DNA from: SZUA-152 sp964401355
GTDB lineage: Bacteria > Pseudomonadota > Gammaproteobacteria > SZUA-152
Direction of reading: 5' to 3'
Length of the DNA stretch: 27,633 bases
NCBI GenBank assembly: GCA_964401355.1
Contig: CAYNYJ010000048.1
Location: forward strand, 1-27,633
Part shown: positions 1-7,702 of the stretch, piece after piece
Layout: every line of letters starts with the position of its first letter
Numbering within the stretch: the first letter of the stretch is position 1
The notes under the pieces: generated by a model
Told to the model about the DNA's origin: nothing
Database searches by the model: none
What the model saw: only the letters and a program-made list of their open reading frames with translations
Made by a program: the position numbers and the translations under genes

Positions 1-149
1 CTGACGGAAGAGGCTGTTTAAAATTCATGTCTCAATTTCTCATATCACATTACAGGCCACACAAAATAACTCATTACAGCATAACAAGTATTTGTTAACG
101 GGACAGCAGTGATGGGTTTTACTGAGTTTGTTGTTAAGGGCAGCGAAAA

Positions 150-452
150 TTATTGTGGGAAAACTTTTTTGAACGGCTTCACCATGACCTGGGCATACAC
201 ACCTGCACTTACGTAAGGATCGGCATCGGCCCAGCTTTGTGCCTTTTCCAATGATGCGAATTCCGCCACCACCAGGCTGCCACTGAAACCGCTGGGGCCG
301 GGGTCTTCGCTGTCGATGGCAGGATGCGGCCCGGCAAGCACCAGGCGACCTTCATTTTGTAATGTGCTCAGGCGTTCAATGTGCGCGGGGCGAGCTTGTA
401 AACGGTTTTCCAGACTGTTCTCAAGGTCTTGGCTGATAATGGCGTAGAGCAT
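150..452 (-). CDS. yciI: YciI family protein
   Basis: A 100-residue protein that matches the small YciI family (dimeric ferredoxin-like fold) over its whole length. Seen: the N-terminal MLYAII strand, the RPAH motif near residues 22-25, GRLVLAGPHPA at about 35-45, and the C-terminal ADADPYVSAGVY and VKPFKKVF blocks, all typical of enterobacterial YciI. The conserved His and Asp suggest a small-molecule enzyme, but no reaction is established for this subgroup. The ATG overlaps the yciB stop by one base (TAATG) and a GAGGAA Shine-Dalgarno lies just upstream within yciB, so the two are translationally coupled in the order yciB then yciI. The identity is clear; the function is not. Confidence 0.93.
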   Translation of the reverse strand: MLYAIISQDLENSLENRLQARPAHIERLSTLQNEGRLVLAGPHPAIDSEDPGPSGFSGSLVVAEFASLEKAQSWADADPYVSAGVYAQVMVKPFKKVFPQ

Positions 453-1030
453 TATTTTTCCTCGTCATGTTCGCGGACTGTTGCGACAGATTTTGTTTCG
501 GTGTCATTTTTCACGTAACGGGCCAGATAAAATCCCAACCCCAGCATAAACAGCAGGGTGACGGCGGTCATGCCGTAGAATTTGATGTTGAACCAGGTGT
601 CGGTGCTGAAGTTGTACAGTACATAGATATTGGCGATGCCTTCCAGCATCATCAGGCTACCCATGGCGACATTAGCGCGTAGCCAGACCGCTTTCGGCAC
701 GTCCACTGCGGCCCCCATCATGCGTTCGACGATGGTTTTTTTGCCGATAAACTGGCTGCCAAATATCACTAGCCCGAACAAGCAGCTGACCACGGTGAAT
801 TTCCATTTGATGAAGGCTTCGTCTTGCAGGAACAAGGTCAGGCCGCCGAATACGACGATGACCGCCAGGGTGATCAGGTGGCTGTTTTTCACCGTGCCTT
901 CCCGGAACCAGAATATTGCCACCTGCACAATACTGGCGGCAATGGCTAGCGCGGTGGCGGTGAAGATGTCAGCCAGGTAATAGGCGCCAACAAAAACCAG
1001 CAAGGGAAAAAATTCTAAGAGTGAGTTCAT
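452..1030 (-). CDS. yciB: Inner membrane septation protein YciB (IspZ)
   Basis: A 192-residue polytopic inner-membrane protein of the YciB/IspZ family, linked by family knowledge to cell-envelope integrity and septation. Seen: hydrophobic segments near residues 5-20, 22-40, 50-66, 75-90, 120-138 and 148-168, and the family signatures LEFFPLLVFVGAYY at the N-terminus, the central LFGLVIFGSQF and the W.(R/L)AN block around residues 115-122. The C-terminus carries a charged tail of about 20 residues ending in EHDEEK, longer than in E. coli (179 aa). It is first in a two-gene minus-strand unit with yciI and divergent from the PHP phosphoesterase at 1132. The Shine-Dalgarno at the ATG is weak (GCGAG). 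Confidence 0.93.
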   Translation of the reverse strand: MNSLLEFFPLLVFVGAYYLADIFTATALAIAASIVQVAIFWFREGTVKNSHLITLAVIVVFGGLTLFLQDEAFIKWKFTVVSCLFGLVIFGSQFIGKKTIVERMMGAAVDVPKAVWLRANVAMGSLMMLEGIANIYVLYNFSTDTWFNIKFYGMTAVTLLFMLGLGFYLARYVKNDTETKSVATVREHDEEK

Positions 1031-1096
1031 CTCGCTAATTTAACATAGGTTGAACATTGGTTTGAATGTGAGTGCCTGCGCCTGTGTGCCTAGCTC

Positions 1097-1105
1097 TGTT
1101 AGAAT
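1097..1105 (+). promoter_or_regulatory. Candidate extended -10 promoter for rnmA/yciV
   Basis: TGTTAGAAT matches an extended -10 element (TGn followed by TAGAAT). It lies 26 bases before the ATG at 1132, giving a predicted leader of about 20 bases. No good -35 is visible at the expected distance, which is compatible with an extended -10 promoter. Prediction from sequence only. Confidence 0.35.
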
Positions 1106-1131
1106 GGGCGTTTTTTTAGGCAACGCATCTC

Positions 1132-2025
1132 ATGTCCGCTGTTACTCACTCTGAACTTTGCTCTGGTTTTCGCTCTGGTTTTCACTCGGGTCTCCATTAT
1201 GACCTCCACAGCCACACCACGCTGTCCGATGGCACCTTGAGCCCGGATGAACTGGTGCGTCGCGCTCATGCGCAGGGTGTGGGTGTGTTGGCACTGACCG
1301 ATCACGACGTGACGGATGGGTTGGCTGAGGCCGCTGTTACGGCGGCGGAAGTGGGGCTGCGGCTGGTGCCGGGAGTGGAAATCTCGGTGACCTGGAGTGG
1401 TATTACTTTTCATATTCTGGGATTGAATATCGATCCTGGCCATGGGGGCTTACAGGCAGGGCTGAGTCAATTGCGTTCGATCCGCACTGAGCGTGGTGCA
1501 GAAATTGCCCGGCGCCTGGAAAAACACGGCATCGAGGGGGCGTTGGCGGGTGCGCAGGCCTTTGCCAGTGGGCCGATTCTCAGCCGTACCCATTTTGCCC
1601 GGTTTCTGGTGGCGGCCGGACATGCCAAGGACATGCGCAAGGTATTCAAAAAGTTTCTGGTGAATAATCGCCCCGGTTACGTCGCCGGTGAATGGACGAC
1701 GATGGAAGAGGCGGTGGGCTGGATTTGCGCTGCCGGGGGGCAGGCCGTCATTGCCCACCCGGCACGCTATCGCATCAGCGCCACCCGGCTGCGTCAGTTT
1801 ATCGAAGCCTTTAAAGACTGCGGTGGCGTGGGCATCGAAGTGGTCTCCGGCAGTCATTCTGCGAGTGAAGCCGCGGGCATGGCGCAATACGCCAAACGTT
1901 ACGAACTACTGGCTTCTTGCGGCTCGGATTATCACGGCCCCGAGCAATCCTGGCTGGAGTTAGGCAAGCCGATGCCTCTGCCGGACGGTTGTGTGCCTAT
2001 TTGGAAAGATTGGGCGCAAGACTGA
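1132..2025 (+). CDS. rnmA: PHP-domain phosphoesterase, RnmA/YciV type
   Basis: A 297-residue PHP-domain metallophosphoesterase that aligns well with E. coli YciV (RnmA), a 5'-3' exonuclease/3',5'-nucleotide bisphosphate phosphatase acting on short RNA products and, by family knowledge, on 5S/23S rRNA 5' ends. Metal-ligand motifs seen: DLHSHTTLSDG (residues about 24-34), LTDHD (about 55-59), the PGVEIS block, HFARFL, AVIAHPARY and the C-terminal GSDYHG. The first 22 residues form a repetitive Ser-Gly-rich extension (SGF.SGFHSGLH) coded by near-repeats of ctctggttttc; the start could lie slightly downstream, but no better ATG exists before the first motif. yciO follows after 22 bases, so the pair is probably co-transcribed. 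Confidence 0.9.
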   Translation: MSAVTHSELCSGFRSGFHSGLHYDLHSHTTLSDGTLSPDELVRRAHAQGVGVLALTDHDVTDGLAEAAVTAAEVGLRLVPGVEISVTWSGITFHILGLNIDPGHGGLQAGLSQLRSIRTERGAEIARRLEKHGIEGALAGAQAFASGPILSRTHFARFLVAAGHAKDMRKVFKKFLVNNRPGYVAGEWTTMEEAVGWICAAGGQAVIAHPARYRISATRLRQFIEAFKDCGGVGIEVVSGSHSASEAAGMAQYAKRYELLASCGSDYHGPEQSWLELGKPMPLPDGCVPIWKDWAQD

Positions 2026-2047
2026 GGCCAAATTCAAAGGAAATGAC

Positions 2048-2671
2048 ATGAGCCAGTTTTTTCAGATTCATCCCGACAATCCCCAGCAGCGGTTGATCGA
2101 CCAGGCTGTGGAGATTATTAACAGTGGCGGGGTCATTGTTTATCCCACAGACTCCGGTTACGCCCTCGGCTGTCACATCGGCGACAAGGCTGCCATGGAG
2201 CGTATTCGTACTCTTCGTCAAGTGGATGCCAAGCACAATTTTACCCTGGTGTGTCGAGACCTTTCCGAAATCGCCACTTATGCGAGGGTGGAAAATGACG
2301 CCTATCGGCTCATTAAAAGTCATACCCCGGGGCCGTACACTTTTATTCTCAAGGCCACCAAGGAAGTGCCCAAACGCCTGCAAAATCCCAAGCGTAAAAC
2401 CATCGGCCTGCGGGTGCCCGACAACCACATCGCCCAAGCCCTGCTGGAAACCCTTGGCGAACCGCTGATGAGTTCCACTCTCATTCTGCCCGGCGACGAC
2501 ATGCCGCTCACTGATCCTTATGACATCCGAGACACGTTGGAACACGCGTTGGATCTGGTTATTGATGGTGGCTACTGCGGTTTTGAGCCCACCACAGTGG
2601 TGGACTTGACAGAAGGTGTGCCGGTTGTGGTGCGTCAAGGCCTGGGAAAAACAGAAGGCCTGGTACAGTGA
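2048..2671 (+). CDS. yciO: YciO-type threonylcarbamoyl-AMP synthase family protein
   Basis: A 207-residue Sua5/YciO/YrdC family protein. The family makes threonylcarbamoyl-AMP for the t6A37 modification of tRNA; YciO is a paralogue whose activity is weaker or debated. Seen: the YPTDSGYALGC nucleotide-binding block (about residues 35-45), the KxR-like R.LRQ.D.KHNFTLVC region, PGPYTFILKAT, a run of Lys/Arg at NPKRKTIGLRVPD, SSTLILPG, and the C-terminal STVVD-like TTVVDLTEG. The ATG at 2048 is chosen because AAGGAA lies 6 bases upstream; an upstream in-frame start at 1991 would overlap the end of rnmA and add residues not seen in the family. Convergent with the exported protein at 2732. Confidence 0.9.
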   Translation: MSQFFQIHPDNPQQRLIDQAVEIINSGGVIVYPTDSGYALGCHIGDKAAMERIRTLRQVDAKHNFTLVCRDLSEIATYARVENDAYRLIKSHTPGPYTFILKATKEVPKRLQNPKRKTIGLRVPDNHIAQALLETLGEPLMSSTLILPGDDMPLTDPYDIRDTLEHALDLVIDGGYCGFEPTTVVDLTEGVPVVVRQGLGKTEGLVQ

Positions 2672-2731
2672 AAACAGCGAGATGGTTTTGCGGTGTGATA
2701 GCAGATCCGATGAACTTTCACACTTCATAAT

Positions 2732-3370
2732 TTACATCGTGTGCACACTGCGAATAATTTTTGCGTTGTCTCCCCGGGTTTCAGAGCGTAATACGATGCG
2801 ATAACCATGACCAAAAATTTTACACGTTTCTCCCCTGCGCAGACTTTTACATTTGGCGTGACTACCGTAGTCCCCCATAAATTTTTGTTTTGCCTGTTTG
2901 AACATTTCCTCCGGGAAGCCCGTTTTATAATTTTCGTGTAATTCAAAATCCCGTATTTGGCCATTTTTCATGGTAAACATGGCAATCTTGGGTGCCTCCA
3001 TGGAGGCATAGATGCAGATGGTGCGACCCAGCACTTGCGACATATTCTGGGCCATCCCCATGTTGCAGGTGTAACCCTCCGCTTGAAGCTTGGACATGAC
3101 ATCCGACTTGGCCATGCCCAAAGTCACTCCCGCCAGCGGGTATGCAGTGAAGGTCGCTACAGGCAGCGTATCTATTATGGTTGCCGGAACCGGTTCAGCG
3201 CGGGGCGCGGGCGCCGGGGCGGCTGCAGGTCTTGGAGCGGGTGTCGGTGTGAAGAGTGATTGGTTTAGCGCGCGTTGCATGCGTTCCATTTCCTTCTCGG
3301 CTGTTTCTGCGGCTGCCGGGAGAGGCAGGAGGAAGGAAATACCAATCATTGAAAGTAAAATATATCGCAT
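2732..3370 (-). CDS. Unrecognised exported protein with Pro/Ala linker
   Basis: I do not recognise this 212-residue protein. It starts with a clear signal peptide (MRYILLSMIGISFLLPLPAAA, cleavage likely after AAA at residue 21), then a short helix rich in Glu and Met, then a linker of about 25 residues made almost only of Pro, Ala, Thr and Arg (about 41-65), then a compact C-terminal domain of about 135 residues. That domain has four cysteines (two near the middle in CNMGM and TICIYA, two in the CKSLRRGETC block), which could form disulfides in the periplasm. The translation start is supported by GAGGGAT just upstream of the ATG. It stands alone between yciO and the M50 gene, on the opposite strand to both, and looks like an insertion into the conserved order. 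Confidence 0.75.
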   Translation of the reverse strand: MRYILLSMIGISFLLPLPAAAETAEKEMERMQRALNQSLFTPTPAPRPAAAPAPAPRAEPVPATIIDTLPVATFTAYPLAGVTLGMAKSDVMSKLQAEGYTCNMGMAQNMSQVLGRTICIYASMEAPKIAMFTMKNGQIRDFELHENYKTGFPEEMFKQAKQKFMGDYGSHAKCKSLRRGETCKIFGHGYRIVLRSETRGDNAKIIRSVHTM

Positions 3371-3703
3371 GATGATCCCTCAAATGCTGCGGTTTATGAA
3401 CCTTGTTCGAGAAAAAGATCTGCTTTCTTGTAGTACGTTGCCACAGTCAAAATAATGACAATTCAGCGTGAACAGGAAATTAGCCCCGTAACTACTGGCA
3501 CCATACTACAGGCTTTCCTTGGGTGCTCAAGTCGCGCTCAAGCTTGTTTCGAAATATGGATTTTAGCCCTGAGAGATCAATACCATGATGGTCAGGGGCA
3601 AGTATGGCGAGGCTGGCAAAAGGGCAGTACAGTTTGTTACCTTGCTTGTTGTCTTTTGCTCGGTTCTCTCCAATCTCATCCTCAAACCAGATATAATCTC
3701 CGG
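3371..3703. other. Intergenic region, no gene seen
   Basis: This 333-base divergent spacer between the exported protein and the M50 peptidase has an open frame on the plus strand (from 3455), but its translation has no family resemblance and lies upstream of a convincing start at 3704, so I do not call it. It contains two copies of GCTCAAG (near 3525-3545) and a consensus TATAAT at 3692-3697. Confidence 0.5.
3692..3697 (+). promoter_or_regulatory. Consensus -10 box just before the M50 gene
   Basis: A perfect TATAAT ends 6 bases before the ATG at 3704. If it is a working -10, transcription would start at or next to the A of the start codon and the mRNA would be leaderless; no Shine-Dalgarno is seen. 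No convincing -35 at 16-18 bases upstream, so this remains a candidate. Confidence 0.35.
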
Positions 3704-4360
3704 ATGGAAGAATTAACCACAGTACAGCGCGTGGCAGTCTGGGCTTTGCCGGTGCTGTTCGCGATTACCGTGCACGAGGTGGCGCACGGCTGGGTGGCAA
3801 AGAAGTTGGGCGATCCGACGGCGATGATGCTGGGGCGCCTGACGCTTAACCCCATTAAACACATTGACCCCATCGGCACGGTGGTGGTGCCTGTGGCGCT
3901 GATGCTGCTAGGCGGGTTTATTTTCGGCTGGGCCAGACCGGTGCCGGTAACCTGGGAAAACCTGAAAAACCCCAAGCGGGATATGGCGCTGGTGGCGATT
4001 GCCGGGCCGTTTGCCAATCTGTTGATGGCCATTGCATGGGCTCTGATCATGAAGCTGGGTTTTATGTTGGGTGGCGATGCATCGTGGCTGGCCTGGCCGT
4101 TGATCTACATGGGGGGGGCGGGCATTGTCATCAATGCTATTCTCATGCTGCTTAATTTGCTGCCGATTCCCCCGCTGGACGGTGGGCGGGTGTTGGCGGG
4201 ACTACTGCCGGGCCCCTGGGCCTGGCAGCTGAGTCGCATTGAGCCTTATGGCTTGATGATTATGGTGGGTTTGTTGGCGACGGGGATGCTGGGCAAGATT
4301 TTGGGGCCGCCCATGCGCGTATTTGAGGGCTGGATGTTTAGTTTGGCGGGGTTGGGGTGA
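3704..4360 (+). CDS. Site-2 protease family (M50) membrane peptidase
   Basis: A 218-residue polytopic membrane metallopeptidase of the M50/site-2 protease family, the short type common next to trpS and scpA in gammaproteobacteria. Zinc-site motifs seen: HEVAHG (HExxH, about residues 22-27) in the first membrane segment, and NLLPIPPLDGGR (third ligand Asp) near residues 147-158. Further hydrophobic segments occur near 60-80, 95-118 and 185-205. Substrate is unknown; family members cut other membrane proteins within the bilayer. The start at 3704 gives the usual family length; the longer frame from 3455 would add 83 unrelated residues. Confidence 0.88.
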   Translation: MEELTTVQRVAVWALPVLFAITVHEVAHGWVAKKLGDPTAMMLGRLTLNPIKHIDPIGTVVVPVALMLLGGFIFGWARPVPVTWENLKNPKRDMALVAIAGPFANLLMAIAWALIMKLGFMLGGDASWLAWPLIYMGGAGIVINAILMLLNLLPIPPLDGGRVLAGLLPGPWAWQLSRIEPYGLMIMVGLLATGMLGKILGPPMRVFEGWMFSLAGLG

Positions 4361-4423
4361 ATGCTAGGGTACTCCCTACGGACTACGTTATTACTCCTTG
4401 AGTTTTAAGGATAACGATATATT

Positions 4424-4451
4424 CGTCATTCCGGCGCAGGCCGGAATGACG
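4424..4451. repeat. Perfect 12-bp inverted repeat (REP-like hairpin)
   Basis: Two 12-base arms, cgtcattccggc (4424-4435) and its exact reverse complement (4440-4451), are separated by the loop gcag. The sequence resembles widespread dispersed CGTCATTCC...GGAATGACG palindromes of proteobacteria. It lies in the spacer between the M50 gene and trpS. There is no T-run after it on either side, so it is more likely a repeat element than an intrinsic terminator. No second copy is seen in the window. Confidence 0.75.
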
Positions 4452-4512
4452 GTAAAATTGAATTTAAATATTAAGTTGTACACATAAAGAAAATAATGTG
4501 AGGGAGAAGAGT

Positions 4513-5730
4513 TTGAGTTCGGTTCCAAGTCAGTATCAGCGGGTTTTATCGGGCATGCGCCCTACGGGTAGTTTGCATCTCGGCCATTATCACGGGGTGT
4601 TGCAAAATTGGGTGCGCCTGCAGCATGAGTACGAGTGTTTCTTTTTCGTGGCCGACTGGCATGCGTTGACCACCCATTACGAAGATCCATCGCTGATCGG
4701 TAACAGCGTGTGGGAAATGGTTATCGACTGGCTGGCAGCGGGGGTGAACCCAGGTTCGGCCAAGCTGTTTATTCAGTCCCAGGTGCCGGAACACGCCGAG
4801 CTGCATTTGCTGCTGTCGATGATGACGCCGATTTCCTGGCTGGAACGGGTGCCGACTTACAAGGATCAGCAGGAAGCGCTGCGGGAAAAGGATTTGGCGA
4901 CATACGGGTTCCTCGGTTACCCGCTGCTGCAAAGCGCGGACATCCTGATTTACAAGGCCGGGCAGGTGCCGGTAGGTGAAGATCAGGTGGCACACGTGGA
5001 GCTGACCCGTGAAGTGGCGCGTCGATTCAATCATCTTTATGGCCGTGAGCGGGATTTCGAGAAAAAAGCCGAGGCCGCCATCAAAAAGATGGGTAAGAAA
5101 AACGCCAAACTTTACAACGAGCTGCGACGTAAATTTCAGGAAAAGGGCAATCACGAGGCCTTGGCAACGGCGCAGGCGCTGCTGGAATCCCAAGGCAATA
5201 TCACCCTCGGTGATCGTGAACGATTGTTTGGTTTCCTCGAAGGTGGTGGCAAGATTATTCTGCCGGAACCGCAGGCTTTGTTGACCCAGTCCCCGAAAAT
5301 GCCCGGGCTGGATGGGCGTAAGATGTCCAAATCCTACGGCAATACGATCCCTCTGCGCGAAGAGCCGGAGGTGGTGGAAAAATCCTTACGCACCATGCCC
5401 ACAGACCCAGCACGGGTAAGGCTCACGGATCCCGGCGATCCAGCCAAGTGCCCGGTGTGGCCACTGCACGAGGTCTATTCCAACGACGAGGTGCGCAAAT
5501 GGGTACAGGAAGGTTGTCGTACCGCTGGCATCGGTTGCCTGGAGTGCAAACAGCCAGTGATCGATGCGGTGCTCAAGGAGCTGGCTCCGATTCGTGAGCG
5601 CGCCAAGGAGTTCACCGAAGACCCCAAGCGGGTGCGTAATATTATCGCCGAGGGTAACGAGGCCGCGCGGGCCGAGGCGCGGGATACGCTGGAAGAGGTG
5701 CGGGCGGCCATGGGCCTGGATTATCGTTAG
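4513..5730 (+). CDS. trpS: Tryptophan--tRNA ligase
   Basis: Class I aminoacyl-tRNA synthetase that charges tRNA-Trp with tryptophan in the cytoplasm. The Rossmann-fold signatures are intact: PTGSLHLGHYHG (HLGH at residues 22-25) and GRKMSKSYGN (KMSKS at about 270-274). At 405 residues it is longer than the usual 330: about 70 extra residues, rich in Lys and Glu (about 178-255), are inserted before KMSKS, as in the longer TrpS type of several gammaproteobacteria. I prefer the TTG at 4513: AGGGAG lies 6 bases before it, and it starts the protein as MSSVPSQYQRVL, as in relatives. The alternative GTG at 4498 has no good ribosome binding site. Confidence 0.93.
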   Translation: MSSVPSQYQRVLSGMRPTGSLHLGHYHGVLQNWVRLQHEYECFFFVADWHALTTHYEDPSLIGNSVWEMVIDWLAAGVNPGSAKLFIQSQVPEHAELHLLLSMMTPISWLERVPTYKDQQEALREKDLATYGFLGYPLLQSADILIYKAGQVPVGEDQVAHVELTREVARRFNHLYGRERDFEKKAEAAIKKMGKKNAKLYNELRRKFQEKGNHEALATAQALLESQGNITLGDRERLFGFLEGGGKIILPEPQALLTQSPKMPGLDGRKMSKSYGNTIPLREEPEVVEKSLRTMPTDPARVRLTDPGDPAKCPVWPLHEVYSNDEVRKWVQEGCRTAGIGCLECKQPVIDAVLKELAPIRERAKEFTEDPKRVRNIIAEGNEAARAEARDTLEEVRAAMGLDYR

Positions 5731-5773
5731 GCCACAGGGACTGTGGCCACTGGGTAATGGCCTAAAATTAGGC
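5730..5773. repeat. Two consecutive inverted repeats between trpS and scpA
   Basis: An 8-bp perfect stem with a GGA loop (ggccacag at 5730-5737, ctgtggcc at 5741-5748) begins on the last base of the trpS stop codon. A second palindrome follows (gccta at 5760-5764, taggc at 5769-5773, AT-rich loop). The first could act as a transcription pause, weak terminator or 3'-end protector, but no T-run follows, so a classic terminator is not supported. Confidence 0.5.
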
Positions 5774-5831
5774 ATCAAATAGAAGAAAGAAACGCTGAGA
5801 AACACCTGACTTTGCTGTAATGTGATGCCCC

Positions 5832-6710
5832 ATGAGTGAACCAAAAACTGACCAATCTGACGTGCCGTCAGACCAGGCTCAAAATCAGCCTTCCAAATTG
5901 CCTGAAAACCAGCCAGGGCAACAGGCCGCTCAGGCTGAGATGCCCTTTGCGGTGGTGCAGGGCGAAGCGATGACCGTCCTGCCCAAGGATTTGTACATTC
6001 CGCCGGAGGCGCTGGAAGTGATTCTGGAGGCCTTCGAGGGGCCGTTGGATCTGTTGCTGTATCTGATTCGTCGCCAGAATCTGGACGTATTGAATATTCC
6101 CATTGCCGAAATCACTCGCCAGTACATGGAATATGTGGAGATGATGAAGTCGCTGAATCTGGAGCTGGCGGCAGATTATCTGGTGATGGCGGCGATGCTG
6201 GCGGAGATCAAATCGCGGATGTTATTGCCGCGGCCGGTGGAGGAAGATAACGAGGACGATCCGCGTGCGGAACTGGTGCGGCGTTTGCAAGAGTACGAAC
6301 GTTTTAAACAGGCCGCTGAAGATATCGATGGTCTGCCGCGCATGAACCGTGAAGTGTTTCAGGCCTCGGCGAAAACGCCGGATCTGAAACTGGTTAAACC
6401 TGAGCCCGAAGTGGATATGCGTGAATTGCTCAGCGCCTTTAAAGATGTGCTGATGCGCCTGGAATTGAACAGCAGTCATCAGATCACCCTGGAGCCGCTA
6501 TCCGTGCGCGAACGCATGTCGGATGTGCTGGGGCAATTGAGCCGCGATAAGTTCACTGAATTTTCCACGTTGTTTTCATCGAAAGAAGGGCGTCTGGGTT
6601 TGGTGGTGACTTTTCTGGCAATTCTGGAACTCATCAAAGAGTCCCTGATTGAACTGATCCAAACCGAGCCCTATGAACCGATCCACATTAAACCGCGGGC
6701 GAGCGACTGA
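5832..6710 (+). CDS. scpA: Segregation and condensation protein A
   Basis: Kleisin subunit of the SMC-ScpAB condensin, which compacts and helps segregate the chromosome. The protein is 292 residues. After a Gln/Pro-rich low-complexity N-terminus of about 50 residues come the family blocks FEGPLDLLLYLIRRQNLDVLNIPIAEITRQYMEYV (about 69-103; SMC-binding helical region), ADYLVMAAMLAEIKSRMLLP (about 116-135), and a C-terminal winged-helix region with FLAILELIKE (about 261-270). The N-terminal extension is longer than in Bacillus but common in proteobacteria. scpB starts 32 bases downstream, so the two form one operon with rluB. No clear Shine-Dalgarno is visible before the ATG. Confidence 0.95.
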   Translation: MSEPKTDQSDVPSDQAQNQPSKLPENQPGQQAAQAEMPFAVVQGEAMTVLPKDLYIPPEALEVILEAFEGPLDLLLYLIRRQNLDVLNIPIAEITRQYMEYVEMMKSLNLELAADYLVMAAMLAEIKSRMLLPRPVEEDNEDDPRAELVRRLQEYERFKQAAEDIDGLPRMNREVFQASAKTPDLKLVKPEPEVDMRELLSAFKDVLMRLELNSSHQITLEPLSVRERMSDVLGQLSRDKFTEFSTLFSSKEGRLGLVVTFLAILELIKESLIELIQTEPYEPIHIKPRASD

Positions 6711-6742
6711 TCGCCCACGCTGACTTCACTGGAAGTAAACCT

Positions 6743-7702
6743 ATGTCATCAGATTCCGCACAAGATAATGTTTTAGAGCCGTCTGTTACAGATTCTCCTG
6801 TTGCAGAAGAAGCCGTCACCGATCCGGTAACGTCAGATTCGGCAGCGGAAATGTCGGCCAGCGATGATACGCTGGAATCAGAGCCGCCAGCATCAGAACC
6901 GGGTGCGCCTATTTTTGCGGCACCACCACTGAATGCACAGAAGGTACAGAACATTCTTGAAGCGGCGTTGATGGCCGCTGGTCAGCCACTGTCGATTGAT
7001 CGCATGCTCACCCTGTTCATGGATGTCAATCAACCCTCGCGTGATGAGATTCGTGCGGCGTTGGATATTTTGACCGAGGCTTGTGAAAACCGTGGCGTTG
7101 AACTGGTGGAAGTGGGTAGCGGCTTTCGTTACCAAGCCAAACAGGAGCACGCCGAATGGGTGGCACGTCTGTGGGAAGAAAAGCCCGCGCGTTATTCGCG
7201 GGCGTTGCTCGAAACACTGGCTTTGATTGCCTATCGTCAGCCGATTACCCGTGGCGAAATTGAAGATATTCGTGGCGTGAGTGTCAGCACTAATATCATG
7301 AAGACTTTGACGGAACGTGATTGGGTAAAAATAGTGGGTCATCGTGACGTGCCGGGCAAACCGGCCATGTATGCGTCGACCAAACAGTTTCTGGATTATT
7401 TCAGCTTGAAAAATCTTAGCGATCTGCCGTCACTGGCAGAGATTCGTGACATTGATTCCATCAATGCAGAACTGGATTTAGTGGAACCCAGTGTCGATAA
7501 AAAAGAATCGGATACTGACAGCGATGTCCAACTGGATTTAGCGGCAAAGGATGTCAGCGTGGAGGGTAGTAGCGATAACAGTGCTACTGATCATTCCGAT
7601 GACAGTGCCAGCGACATTGTTGCCAATATGCCCAGCGATGACGAAGGTAGTGCTGATCGTGATGTCGAAGAAAGTGCAGTATCCACGGTTGATCCCGCGT
7701 GA
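6743..7702 (+). CDS. scpB: Segregation and condensation protein B
   Basis: Winged-helix partner of ScpA in the condensin complex. The conserved core (residues about 70-240) shows the typical blocks: LEAALMAAGQPLSIDRML, R.ALDILTEACENRGVELVEVGSGFRYQ, and PARYSRALLETLALIAYRQPITRGEIEDIRGVSVS, followed by KPAMYASTKQFLDYF. At 319 residues it is much longer than the usual 180-220: both ends are extended by acidic, Ser/Asp-rich sequence (first about 60 residues and last about 75 residues), which looks disordered. GGAAG lies 7 bases before the ATG. The stop overlaps the rluB start (GTGA), showing tight coupling. Confidence 0.94.
   Translation: MSSDSAQDNVLEPSVTDSPVAEEAVTDPVTSDSAAEMSASDDTLESEPPASEPGAPIFAAPPLNAQKVQNILEAALMAAGQPLSIDRMLTLFMDVNQPSRDEIRAALDILTEACENRGVELVEVGSGFRYQAKQEHAEWVARLWEEKPARYSRALLETLALIAYRQPITRGEIEDIRGVSVSTNIMKTLTERDWVKIVGHRDVPGKPAMYASTKQFLDYFSLKNLSDLPSLAEIRDIDSINAELDLVEPSVDKKESDTDSDVQLDLAAKDVSVEGSSDNSATDHSDDSASDIVANMPSDDEGSADRDVEESAVSTVDPA

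Noticed and set aside
2693..2723. GTGTGA...TCACAC as a possible CRP site
   Set aside because: The spacer is 19 bases instead of 6 and it lies between convergent genes, so it is not a CRP site.
3455..3703. In-frame upstream extension of the M50 peptidase
   Set aside because: The 83 added residues are not hydrophobic in the right pattern, have no family match and would precede a start that already gives the normal length.
4365..4378. Short stem TAGGG-TACT-CCCTA after the M50 gene
   Set aside because: Only five base pairs and no T-run; likely chance.
5730..5748. Intrinsic terminator for trpS
   Set aside because: The stem is good but no T-run follows on the plus strand; listed only as an inverted repeat.
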